The notes under the pieces were generated by a model that saw only the letters and a list, made by a program, of their open reading frames with translations, was not told the DNA's origin and searched no databases. Position numbers and translations under genes: made by a program. 64,000 nucleotides of DNA, from NCBI RefSeq assembly GCF_001750165.1, contig NZ_CP015411.1:530001-594000 (forward strand), read 5' to 3'. Source of the DNA: Pseudoalteromonas luteoviolacea (GTDB taxonomy: Bacteria > Pseudomonadota > Gammaproteobacteria > Enterobacterales > Alteromonadaceae). Below, piece after piece: positions 26,481-35,056 of the stretch. Numbering within the stretch: the first letter of the stretch is position 1; each line of letters opens with the position of its first letter.

Positions 26481-27830
26481 TTACTCTTTGGGTTTTGTAA
26501 TGTTTGTTACCTTAGTGTGCACCTGCCCATCGACTAATTGGGTAACGAGTGCATCACCTGTTTGTACGTCTGATATCGAAGTTACAACATGGTTGGCTTT
26601 TTGAGTGATACTATAACCACGAGATAGAACGGCTAATGGACTCACGCTATCGAGTCTTGCCGCTAAGACAGCCAACTGATTTTTCTGGTTAGTATTTTGT
26701 TGGGTCATCGTGTTGTGAAGTGTTGATGTTAGCCTTTCAAGCTTAGCTTTGGCGGTATTCAAACGCTTCTCAGGATGGAATTTGAGTAAGGCATGTTCTA
26801 GTACATTGACTTTGTGATGCTGTTTTTGCTGTTGATATTGTAGTGCTCTGATTAAGCGTTGCTGTAGTTCATCGACTCGTTGGACTTGTTGCATCAATTG
26901 ATTTTGCGGATGCTGTAAGCTTAAACGTTGCTGCAAGCGCGCAATATGTTGTTGTTCATCATATAACTTGCGTTTTAAGGCGTGAGTTAGACGCTGTTTT
27001 CTATCTTTCACATAACCGATGAGTTCGTTGCTATCGGGGCTCACCAACTCTGCGGCAGCTGAGGGGGTGGGGGCGCGCAAATCAGCGACGTAATCACTGA
27101 TGGTAGTATCTATTTCATGGCCTACAGCACTTATAATAGGGAGGTTGCAGGCAAAAATAGCACGGGCGACGACCTCCTCGTTAAAGCACCACAGGTCCTC
27201 CAGCGAGCCTCCACCGCGACCAACAATAAGTATATCAACTTCATTACGTTTATCTGCCAGTGCTATTTTCTCAGCGATCTGTGCGCCAGCACCTGTTCCT
27301 TGTACAAGTGTCGGATAAATGGTGACCTCTAATTGTGGGGCGCGGCGTTTCAAAACCGATAGGATGTCTTTGATAGCTGCACCCGTTGCTGAGGTCACAA
27401 CACCAATACGATTGATTTGCTGTGGGAGTGACTTTTTATGGAAGCTGTTGAATAGGCCTTCTGCCGCCAGCTGCATTTGCAACGCTTCAAATTGTTGCTT
27501 GAGTAAGCCTTCGCCCGCGGGTGCCATTTGCTCAACAATGAGTTGATAATCACCACGAGGTTCGTAAACAGAGACTCGTGCTTTGACTTGTACTTGTGCG
27601 CCATTTTCAGGGCGGTATTTACAATATCTATTGTTCCCTCGCCACATTGCTGCTTTTACTTGGGCTTTTTCATCTTTTAAAGAAAAGTACCAATGCCCAG
27701 ATGCAGGGGCGACAAAGTTTGAAATTTCACCCGTCAATTCTAGAGAAGCGAAACCTTGTTCTAATAAACCGCGAATTTCGCGATTTAGACGCGAAACTGT
27801 ATAAACTTTGTTGTTTTGTGGCAACGACAT
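26481..27830 (-). CDS. xseA: Exodeoxyribonuclease VII large subunit
   Basis: 449 residues from the ATG at 27830, chosen because GGAG lies six bases before it; an ATG at 27842 is inside that site. The OB-fold domain (about 8-105) shows ELTGEISNF and SGHWYFSLKDE; the catalytic domain carries GVVTSATGAAIKDI, ILIVGRGGGSLEDLWCFN and the D-Y-V-A-D-L-R-A-P-T-P-S-A-A-A-E motif; a long coiled-coil helix follows (about 270-380). It degrades single-stranded DNA with XseB, which is not in the window. Divergent from guaB. Confidence 0.97.
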   Translation of the reverse strand: MSLPQNNKVYTVSRLNREIRGLLEQGFASLELTGEISNFVAPASGHWYFSLKDEKAQVKAAMWRGNNRYCKYRPENGAQVQVKARVSVYEPRGDYQLIVEQMAPAGEGLLKQQFEALQMQLAAEGLFNSFHKKSLPQQINRIGVVTSATGAAIKDILSVLKRRAPQLEVTIYPTLVQGTGAGAQIAEKIALADKRNEVDILIVGRGGGSLEDLWCFNEEVVARAIFACNLPIISAVGHEIDTTISDYVADLRAPTPSAAAELVSPDSNELIGYVKDRKQRLTHALKRKLYDEQQHIARLQQRLSLQHPQNQLMQQVQRVDELQQRLIRALQYQQQKQHHKVNVLEHALLKFHPEKRLNTAKAKLERLTSTLHNTMTQQNTNQKNQLAVLAARLDSVSPLAVLSRGYSITQKANHVVTSISDVQTGDALVTQLVDGQVHTKVTNITKPKE

Positions 27831-27885
27831 ACCGAGCTCCATAAAAAATTCACAGACACTTTAGCACATTTTTTGCTAAATTTTG

Positions 27886-27922
27886 TTTACTCACATAAGG
27901 AACGCTGATAAAATGCGCACGC
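27886..27922 (+). promoter_or_regulatory. Possible guaB promoter
   Basis: tttact (27886-27891), a 17-base spacer and taaaat (27909-27914) followed by the G+C-rich discriminator gcgcacgc, a feature of promoters under stringent control. Inferred by eye; no clear PurR operator was found. Confidence 0.35.
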
Positions 27923-27963
27923 AATTCCTTATACTCAGAATTCACTTGAGAGAAGCCGCACAC

Positions 27964-29433
27964 ATGCTAAGAATTGCAAAAGAAGCCCTTACTTTTGACG
28001 ACGTACTACTAGTACCCGCTCATTCAACTGTTCTACCGCACACAGCGAGTCTTAAAACTCGTCTGACACGCGATATCGAGCTTAACCTGCCACTTGTTTC
28101 TGCGTCAATGGACACAGTTACTGAAGCACGCTTAGCGATTGCCCTAGCGCAAGAAGGCGGCATTGGCTTTATTCACAAAAACATGACCATCGAAGAGCAA
28201 GCCGACAATGTTCGTAAAGTAAAAACTTACGAAGCAGGTATTGTTACTTTCCCAGTCACAGTGACAGCTGACAAAACAATTGCTGAAACAATTGCCCTTG
28301 CTGAAGAAAAAGGGTTTTCAGGCTTCCCAGTAGTGGGTGCTGATAACCAGTTAGAAGGCATTGTGACAAGTCGTGATATGCGTTTTGAAACTCAGTTAGA
28401 TAAGCCAGTTTCGTCAGTGATGACGAAAAAAGCAGACTTAGTGACTGTGAAAGAGGGCGCAGGTCGTGAAGAGATCCTTGGTCTTATGCACGAGCACCGC
28501 ATTGAGAAAATCTTAGTGGTTGACGATGCTTTCGCACTGAAAGGCATGATCACTGTTAAAGATTATCAAAAAGCACAAGAAAAGCCGAACGCATGTAAAG
28601 ACGCACAAGGTCGTTTACGTGTTGGTGCTGCTGTGGGTGTTGGCGCCGGTACTGATGAGCGTATTGCTGCATTGGTTGAGGCTGGTGTGGATATCTTATT
28701 AATTGACACATCTCATGGCCATTCTCAAGGCGTAATTGACCGCGTTAAAGCCACGCGTGCAGCTTACCCTGAGCTACAAATTGTTGCGGGTAACGTTGCA
28801 ACAGGCGCAGGTGCCCTTGCCCTTGCTGATGCTGGTGCAAATGCTGTTAAAGTAGGTATTGGCCCAGGCTCAATTTGTACAACACGTATTGTTACAGGGT
28901 GTGGTGTACCACAAATCACTGCGATTTCAGATGCTGTTGAAGCGCTAAAAGATCGTGATATTCCAGTCATTGCCGATGGCGGTATTCGCTATTCTGGTGA
29001 CATTGTTAAAGCCCTTGTAGCTGGTGCAGCGTGCGTTATGGTTGGTTCAATGCTTGCTGGTACTGAAGAGTCACCGGGTGAAGTTGAACTGTATCAAGGC
29101 CGTTACTACAAGTCTTACCGTGGTATGGGCTCTCTAGGTGCGATGAACCAAAAAGAAGGTTCTTCAGACCGTTACTTCCAGAAGAGCAACCAAGCAGACA
29201 AGCTTGTGCCAGAAGGCATTGAAGGCCGCGTTGCATACAAGGGCCCAATTGCTGCGATCATTCACCAGCAAATTGGTGGTATACGCAGTGCAATGGGCTT
29301 AACAGGTTGTGCAACAATCGCTGAACTGAACATCAAACCTGAGTTTGTACGTGTTACATCAGCAGGTATGGGTGAATCTCACGTACACGATGTACAAATT
29401 ACCAAAGAAGCGCCTAACTATCGCTTAGGTTAA
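27964..29433 (+). CDS. guaB: Inosine-5'-monophosphate dehydrogenase
   Basis: 489 residues from the ATG at 27964, matching the family's usual N-terminus (MLRIAKEALTFDD); the frame open from 27883 runs through the leader. It oxidises IMP to XMP with NAD, the first guanine-specific step. Two CBS domains lie at about 95-205; the catalytic Cys loop reads GIGPGSICTTR and the flap ends with the R-Y-F pair in SSDRYFQ. A terminator-like hairpin follows before guaA. Confidence 0.98.
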   Translation: MLRIAKEALTFDDVLLVPAHSTVLPHTASLKTRLTRDIELNLPLVSASMDTVTEARLAIALAQEGGIGFIHKNMTIEEQADNVRKVKTYEAGIVTFPVTVTADKTIAETIALAEEKGFSGFPVVGADNQLEGIVTSRDMRFETQLDKPVSSVMTKKADLVTVKEGAGREEILGLMHEHRIEKILVVDDAFALKGMITVKDYQKAQEKPNACKDAQGRLRVGAAVGVGAGTDERIAALVEAGVDILLIDTSHGHSQGVIDRVKATRAAYPELQIVAGNVATGAGALALADAGANAVKVGIGPGSICTTRIVTGCGVPQITAISDAVEALKDRDIPVIADGGIRYSGDIVKALVAGAACVMVGSMLAGTEESPGEVELYQGRYYKSYRGMGSLGAMNQKEGSSDRYFQKSNQADKLVPEGIEGRVAYKGPIAAIIHQQIGGIRSAMGLTGCATIAELNIKPEFVRVTSAGMGESHVHDVQITKEAPNYRLG

Positions 29434-29468
29434 GCCGGCCAACGTGCGTTGAGCCCGCAAAATTGTCA

Positions 29469-29493
29469 GGGCTAGCAGCAGCTAGCCCTTTTT
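29469..29493 (+). terminator. Terminator between guaB and guaA
   Basis: gggctagc-agca-gctagccc followed by ttttt: a perfect 8-bp stem. It lies inside the presumed guaBA unit, so it would lower or separate guaA transcription from guaB. Confidence 0.88.
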
Positions 29494-29559
29494 AATTCTG
29501 GTAAAGCAGGTTAGCTGTGCTTTACTAATTTTATCGTTTCCTAACTAACGAGATTATCA

Positions 29560-31134
29560 ATGAGCAAAGACATCCATGATTCCCGTATTTTGATCTTAGA
29601 CTTCGGTTCTCAATACACGCAGTTAATTGCACGTCGTGTACGTGAGATTGGCGTTTACTGTGAACTTTGGGCGTGGGATGTAACGGAAGAGCAGATCCGT
29701 GAATTCAACCCTCAGGGTATCATCCTGTCTGGTGGTCCAGAGTCAACCACAGAAGAAAATAGCCCAAGAGCACCAGAGTATGTGTTCGAGGCAGGTGTAC
29801 CTGTACTTGGTGTATGTTACGGCATGCAAACAATGGCGATGCAGCTTGGTGGTAAAGTACATAGCTCTGATAAGAAAGAGTTTGGTTACGCAAAAGTTGA
29901 AAAAGTTGGCAACTGTGCCTTATTCGAAGCGATTGAAGATCACATTGAAGATGGCATTGGTCATCTTGACGTATGGATGAGCCACGGCGATAAAGTAGTT
30001 GAAGTCCCTGACACATTTGTAACAAGTGCAAAAACGGATACGTGTCCACACGCGGCAATGTCTTGGGAAGAAAAACGTTTCTATGGTGTGCAATTCCACC
30101 CAGAAGTGACACACACGCAGCAAGGTACTCGTTTGTTAGAGCGTTTTGCGATTGATATCTGTGGCTGTGAGAAACTTTGGACACCTTCGCAGATCATTGA
30201 AGATGCGGTTGAGCGTATCAAAGAGAAAGTCGGCGATGACGAAGTTATCCTAGGCCTTTCAGGCGGTGTTGATTCATCTGTTGTGGCCATGCTTATTCAC
30301 CGTGCGATTGGTAAGAGATTAACGTGTGTATTTGTTGATAACGGTTTACTTCGTTTAAACGAAGGTCAGCAAGTAATGGAAATGTTTGGCGATAAGTTCG
30401 GCCTGAATATCATCAAAGTGGATGCTGAAGAGCAGTTCCTAAATGATCTAGCTGGTCTTTCAGATCCTGAAGATAAGCGTAAAGCAATTGGTCATACGTT
30501 CATTGACGTATTCGATGCTGAATCTAAAAAGTTGAAAAATGCTAAATGGTTAGCGCAAGGTACGATTTACCCAGACGTCATCGAGTCAGCGGCATCTAAA
30601 ACAGGTAAGGCGCACGTGATCAAGTCTCACCATAATGTAGGTGGTCTACCTGACGATATGGAAATGGGTCTCGTCGAACCACTTCGTGAGCTGTTTAAAG
30701 ATGAAGTACGTAAGATTGGCCTTGAGTTAGGTTTACCTTACGACATGCTTTACCGTCACCCATTCCCAGGTCCTGGTTTAGGTGTGCGTGTACTTGGTGA
30801 AATCAAGAAAGAATACTGTGATCTACTGCGTCGTGCAGATGCTATCTTCATTGAAGAGCTTCATAAAGCAGACATCTACCACAAAGTATCTCAAGCATTC
30901 ACTGTATTCCTTCCGGTTAAATCGGTAGGCGTAATGGGTGATGCACGTAAATACGACTGGGTTGTATCATTACGCTGTGTAGAAACAATTGACTTCATGA
31001 CGGCGCGTTGGTCACATTTACCATATGACTTCTTAGGTCTGGTATCAAACCGTATCATTAATGAAATTGATGGTATTTCTCGCGTTGTTTACGATATCTC
31101 AGGCAAACCACCTGCGACTATCGAGTGGGAATAA
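29560..31134 (+). CDS. guaA: GMP synthase (glutamine-hydrolysing)
   Basis: 524 residues (E. coli 525). The glutamine amidotransferase domain (about 1-205) has the nucleophile Cys in GVCYGMQ and the His-Glu in FHPEVTH; the ATP pyrophosphatase domain has the P-loop SGGVDSS (about 233-239); the C-terminal dimerisation domain ends PPATIEWE. It converts XMP to GMP. Preceded by a terminator hairpin and an intergenic 126 bases, so it may have its own promoter. Confidence 0.98.
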   Translation: MSKDIHDSRILILDFGSQYTQLIARRVREIGVYCELWAWDVTEEQIREFNPQGIILSGGPESTTEENSPRAPEYVFEAGVPVLGVCYGMQTMAMQLGGKVHSSDKKEFGYAKVEKVGNCALFEAIEDHIEDGIGHLDVWMSHGDKVVEVPDTFVTSAKTDTCPHAAMSWEEKRFYGVQFHPEVTHTQQGTRLLERFAIDICGCEKLWTPSQIIEDAVERIKEKVGDDEVILGLSGGVDSSVVAMLIHRAIGKRLTCVFVDNGLLRLNEGQQVMEMFGDKFGLNIIKVDAEEQFLNDLAGLSDPEDKRKAIGHTFIDVFDAESKKLKNAKWLAQGTIYPDVIESAASKTGKAHVIKSHHNVGGLPDDMEMGLVEPLRELFKDEVRKIGLELGLPYDMLYRHPFPGPGLGVRVLGEIKKEYCDLLRRADAIFIEELHKADIYHKVSQAFTVFLPVKSVGVMGDARKYDWVVSLRCVETIDFMTARWSHLPYDFLGLVSNRIINEIDGISRVVYDISGKPPATIEWE

Positions 31135-31163
31135 TGATAATTAGCACAAGCTAATTGAATGAA

Positions 31164-31197
31164 AAAAAGGCGAATATAATAAATATTCGCCTTTTTG
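31164..31197 (+). terminator. Terminator of guaA
   Basis: aaaaaggcgaatat-aata-aatattcgccttttt: a long stem with T run, about 30 bases after the guaA stop. Confidence 0.93.
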
Positions 31198-31239
31198 TTT
31201 ATAAAAAGTGCAAACAAACAAAAAAATGTATTTTTCCTC

Positions 31240-31267
31240 TTTACCTTTTCTAAAAGCTCTTTATAAT
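31240..31267 (+). promoter_or_regulatory. Promoter of the tRNA-Trp gene
   Basis: A perfect -10 box tataat at 31262-31267 with a tttacc -35 at 31240-31245 (16-base spacer), 13 bases before the tRNA. The discriminator after the -10 (gcgtcg) is G+C-rich, as usual in growth-rate-regulated stable RNA promoters. Confidence 0.7.
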
Positions 31268-31280
31268 GCGTCGACATTGC

Positions 31281-31357
31281 AGGGGCGTAGTTCCAATTGG
31301 TAGAACAGCGGTCTCCAAAACCGATGGTTGCGGGTTCGAGTCCTGCCGCCCCTGCCA
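31281..31357 (+). tRNA. trpT: tRNA-Trp (anticodon CCA)
   Basis: 77 nt including encoded CCA. The acceptor arm aggggcg pairs with cgcccct, the T arm holds ggttcgagtcc, and the anticodon loop tctccaaaa gives CCA. It closely follows E. coli tRNA-Trp in sequence. It is a single tRNA gene, not part of an rRNA operon. Confidence 0.97.
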
Positions 31358-31428
31358 CTTCTTACTTTACCCACGTAATTGAATCTTTTACTTCGACCAT
31401 TTAGACTCAGTAAAAAAGTATTTTTATC

Positions 31429-31716
31429 ATGCATCCTATACATGCTCAATTACTTGGTTTAACACCACTTAAGCTGAAAGCAAAATACAATACACATGCT
31501 GATACAGAAAGCGTGCAAAATACCTCTGTACCTTTGATTTTACCGGTGCGTCTCGCTGAAGATATCGCTTTAGCGATTAATATCGATAATTTAGTTGTTA
31601 TGTCGGGTGAGTCTATTTCCCTGCAAGGGAACACGTTGACCTTACCTGACTCAGTATTAAGCACAGAGCAAAAGCAACAATTATGGCGGGTGATATATCA
31701 TGCTGTATCTGCGTAG
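31429..31716 (+). CDS. holD: Probable DNA polymerase III psi subunit
   Basis: 95 residues, shorter than E. coli HolD (137). Similarity is weak but ordered: an N-terminal QLLGLTPLKLK matching the LGITQW-LRRP clamp-loader-binding segment, a central beta strand LVVMSGE, SLQGN, and the C-terminal LWRVIYHAV against L-W-Q-Q-I-C. The gene overlaps rimI by 17 bases, the same holD-rimI order as in E. coli. Psi links the chi subunit and the clamp loader. The call rests partly on position, so it is moderate. Confidence 0.62.
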   Translation: MHPIHAQLLGLTPLKLKAKYNTHADTESVQNTSVPLILPVRLAEDIALAINIDNLVVMSGESISLQGNTLTLPDSVLSTEQKQQLWRVIYHAVSA

Positions 31717-32164
31717 TGAGGCATTGGCGCAATTTCCGATTGACCAAGTCATGGAGATTGAAAACGCTTGCCACAGCCACCCATGGAGCGAAAAAACGCT
31801 CTCTTCATGCATCGGTGGTCGTTATTTTAATGTTTGTCGTGATAGTGAAGCTGGGCTGATCGGGTATTTTATTGCTGAACGAGCTGGACCAGACTACACC
31901 CTAATGAATATTTGCGTACACCCACACCATCAAGGGAAAGGCATTGCGACCGAACTGATGCATGCATTGATAAAACAGTGTGTGGATGAACAGGCTGAAA
32001 ACTTGTTTTTGGAAGTCAGAGCATCTAACCAGTCTGCGATCGCGCTATATGACAAAGTTGGTTTGAGTGTGATGGGTAGGAGAAAAAACTACTACCCGAC
32101 TGAGACTGGCAAAGAAGACGCGATTCTAATGGGAATGCAATTTACAGAATCTCAAAACACATAA
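31700..32164 (+). CDS. rimI: Ribosomal protein bS18 alanine N-acetyltransferase
   Basis: 154 residues, GNAT fold. The acetyl-CoA site HHQGKGIATELM is clear, followed by ENLFLEVRASNQSAIALYDKVGLSVMGRRKNYY, the RimI hallmark. It acetylates the N-terminus of ribosomal protein S18. Start overlaps the holD-like gene. Ends 5 bases before the convergent histidine kinase stop. Confidence 0.93.
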   Translation: MLYLRSEALAQFPIDQVMEIENACHSHPWSEKTLSSCIGGRYFNVCRDSEAGLIGYFIAERAGPDYTLMNICVHPHHQGKGIATELMHALIKQCVDEQAENLFLEVRASNQSAIALYDKVGLSVMGRRKNYYPTETGKEDAILMGMQFTESQNT

Positions 32165-32169
32165 CTAGC

Positions 32170-34848
32170 TCATCTCGCAGCTTGTAGCTGAACATCTTCA
32201 TTATCTAATGTATATTGAATTGCTTGGGTGAGTTGTAGAGTAGTATATTGCCATTGTGCTTTGTTGTTTTCTTGTAAGCTCGTTTCCAGCTCACCCGCAG
32301 CACTATGAATATTACTAAAGCCAAAGCAGCCGGCACTACCTTTTAAACTATGAGCAAGTGCACGTAAAGAGTCCCACTCCTGATTCTCATACAGTGATTC
32401 TACGAGCTCGAGTTGCTCCGGTAGTTTTTCTAAATAGTTCTGACTGATTTGTAGGAACTTTTCGCTTTTTAGAAGGTTATTCCACTTCGAGGCATTGTCA
32501 CTGGCGAGCTCAAGAAACTCGAGTAGCACCGTGCCGAGCTTTTCTCTATCGATGGGCTTGCCAAGTGTGGCGTTACACCCGGCAGCCAAATAGGTATCAA
32601 TGTCATTTTTCATGATATTAGCAGTTAATGCGACAATCGGCCCATCATAGGCGGCGTGTCTGAGCATTTCAGTTGCTTCTAGACCCCCCATTACTGGCAT
32701 TTGCATATCCATCAAAATTAAGTCGTAATCATTGATCAGTGACATTTCTACCGCTTCTGCACCATTATTTGCAATATCAGGTTTAAGGCCCCAAGAGCTT
32801 AATAATAATGAAATTAACTCTTGGTTATCTTTATTATCTTCGGCGAGCAATATAGTGGCTTCTAACTGCGTCTCTGTCAGTTTTTGAGCGCTGCTTGTTT
32901 GATTTTGAATATAGGTGTCACAATCAATCCACTCGATACCCAGGTTGCAGTGGTTAGCCGAAATAGCAATGGTAAAGGTGCTACCATTCCCTTGCTCACT
33001 GCTAACCTGTACATCTCCACCGAGTAATTGTGCTAGGTTTTTAGAAATACATAACCCAAGTCCGGTGCCGCCAAATCGTCGTGTTGTGGTGGTATCTGCT
33101 TGCTCAAATGGTTTAAATACCCTTTCCATTTCACTTTCTGACATACCAATTCCTGTATCTTTAATGACAAAGATAAATTGGTCTTGTTGTGGGTTAAAAT
33201 TAATCCCAATGGAAATAAATCCTTGTTCAGTAAATTTAACGGCGTTACTGGCAATATTCAGTAGGATTTGTTTTAGGCGTGTCTCATCACTATTGAGCGC
33301 TTTGGGTAATGGGAATGCATAATCCAGTGTTAACTCAAGCTGCTTTTCCTCAGCAAGTGGTTGAATAATAGATTCAATATCTTTTAATAGTGGTAAAAAT
33401 TCAATGGCATTTTGTTCCACCTCGAGCTTTTCGGCTTCAATCTTTGATAGGTCGAGAATGTTATTGATCAGTTCTAATAAGTGCTTTGAGTTACGTAAAA
33501 TAGTGTCTAAATGTAAGTCCGCATTTTTGGCTCCAGGATTGTGCAAAAGTTGCTCTGTAAATCCCATAATTGCAGTCAAAGGGGTACGAATTTCATGGCT
33601 CATGTTAGCTAAGAAACGGCTTTTCAGTTGGTTAGCTTGCTCTGCTTCAGTAATCGCTACTTCCAGCTGGCTATTCATTTCTTCCAATGCACGTGTTCGG
33701 CTTTCTACTTTTTCTTCGAGGTGAAGCTTATAGTCTTCTAATTCGCCTTGGAAGTCTCGGATCTGCTTTACCATGTGGTTAAAGTCATCAAATAGCGTGC
33801 CCACTTCATCGTCGTCATGGGCTGGCAAAAATACTGATAAATCGCCATCACCAACCCGATGGCTGGCTTCCCCGAGCAATTCAATTGGCGTAAGTAGTAG
33901 GTTACGCACAACAATAAATATCAACACAGGTAAGGTGACAACGGACAGAATAACTATCAGGGCAGTGATAAGACTGATCGCCTTACCTGATTGATAAAGA
34001 ATGCTTTTGGGAATCGTTGAAATATAATAATAACCACCGCTGAGCTGTGCACTGTAAGTCATGCGCTTAAGTCCATCCACAGAGGGTAAAACGATGGAGT
34101 CTAATTTGCCTCTATCGGCTAATGAACTCACCTGAGCCATTTCTTCAGCGCTGAGGTAACTAGATGAGAATTGACCATCAGATGAAAAAAGCACCTCACC
34201 TTGTGCAGATACTAATAAGTTTAAAGTGTTGTCATAAGGGGCTTCGAGAATACTGCTACTTATAATTGATGGCGCAACTCGAACGATAATATAGCCTTGT
34301 CGTTGTGGCCTTTTTAGGTGAAAGTTGACGCTATAGATTTGCTGTACAAAGTAGAGCTGTGTTCCACCTTCTTTGGCTGGCAGCATGTATTGTTGCTGAC
34401 GTAAATTGCTTTTAAGAACTTGGTCAAAAAATGGATAGGCGTCTGGAGCAAAGCTTAAATTGCTGGAATAAAAGGCATGGCTATTACCGTCTGCATCGAC
34501 GAGGTTGATGCTTAAAATATCTGGGTAGGCTTCACTGTAACTCGCGAAAACATCCATCAATGCACCGAGGCGCTGTGTTTTGAGCTGTTTATCATCAGGC
34601 GGCGCTAGCAAGAAATCACTGAGTACGGGAGAGGTTGAAAGCAGCTTCGTTGTAGATTGATATATCTCCATGTAATTAAACATTTTTTGCTGTTGCTGTT
34701 CAACGAAGCGACCAACAATGAGCTTTGCTTGTTTTTGTGTTGAACTGGTTACATTGGTGAGTGTAAAGCCACCAAGAAAAAGCAAAGGTAAAATTACCAA
34801 TGGTGTGATATACCAAAGTAACCTGATACTGAGCTTACTGGTTTTCAT
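32170..34848 (-). CDS. Hybrid sensor histidine kinase with receiver and Hpt domains
   Basis: 892 residues: membrane segment about 10-32, extracytoplasmic sensor of the Cache type about 40-285, second segment about 290-315, HAMP about 315-370, coiled coil, HisKA with MSHEIRTPL (His418), ATPase with N-box NAVKF, G boxes DTGIGMS and GGTGLGL, receiver with phospho-Asp714 in LMDMQMP, and Hpt with His833 in HSLKGSAG. The full His-Asp-His relay is present, but no response regulator with a DNA-binding domain is next to it, so the final acceptor is elsewhere. Resembles BarA/TorS-like kinases only in layout. Confidence 0.93.
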   Translation of the reverse strand: MKTSKLSIRLLWYITPLVILPLLFLGGFTLTNVTSSTQKQAKLIVGRFVEQQQQKMFNYMEIYQSTTKLLSTSPVLSDFLLAPPDDKQLKTQRLGALMDVFASYSEAYPDILSINLVDADGNSHAFYSSNLSFAPDAYPFFDQVLKSNLRQQQYMLPAKEGGTQLYFVQQIYSVNFHLKRPQRQGYIIVRVAPSIISSSILEAPYDNTLNLLVSAQGEVLFSSDGQFSSSYLSAEEMAQVSSLADRGKLDSIVLPSVDGLKRMTYSAQLSGGYYYISTIPKSILYQSGKAISLITALIVILSVVTLPVLIFIVVRNLLLTPIELLGEASHRVGDGDLSVFLPAHDDDEVGTLFDDFNHMVKQIRDFQGELEDYKLHLEEKVESRTRALEEMNSQLEVAITEAEQANQLKSRFLANMSHEIRTPLTAIMGFTEQLLHNPGAKNADLHLDTILRNSKHLLELINNILDLSKIEAEKLEVEQNAIEFLPLLKDIESIIQPLAEEKQLELTLDYAFPLPKALNSDETRLKQILLNIASNAVKFTEQGFISIGINFNPQQDQFIFVIKDTGIGMSESEMERVFKPFEQADTTTTRRFGGTGLGLCISKNLAQLLGGDVQVSSEQGNGSTFTIAISANHCNLGIEWIDCDTYIQNQTSSAQKLTETQLEATILLAEDNKDNQELISLLLSSWGLKPDIANNGAEAVEMSLINDYDLILMDMQMPVMGGLEATEMLRHAAYDGPIVALTANIMKNDIDTYLAAGCNATLGKPIDREKLGTVLLEFLELASDNASKWNNLLKSEKFLQISQNYLEKLPEQLELVESLYENQEWDSLRALAHSLKGSAGCFGFSNIHSAAGELETSLQENNKAQWQYTTLQLTQAIQYTLDNEDVQLQAAR

Positions 34849-35021
34849 CTATCCCGATATCCATATATGCCTGTTACAGTCCGTCTAAAGGTCCATTCAT
34901 TGTGCAATTAAGGATCATATGATGGCTTGCATAATTTCTCAAGTATTTGCGCTATCTCGAGCTATGTTCGGGTTGTTTAAGGGTGGCTGTGATTGATTTT
35001 GAAGTGACAGTAATTTAAGGA

Positions 35022-35045
35022 GGGCAAAGTGTTACCACATTGCCC
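35022..35045 (-). terminator. Hairpin after the secreted protease gene
   Basis: gggcaaagtg-ttac-cacattgccc, ten base pairs with one mismatch, just after the minus-strand stop at 35057. No T run follows; weak terminator at best. The rest of 34849-35021 shows no gene. Confidence 0.45.
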
Positions 35046-35056
35046 GACATAGGTTT

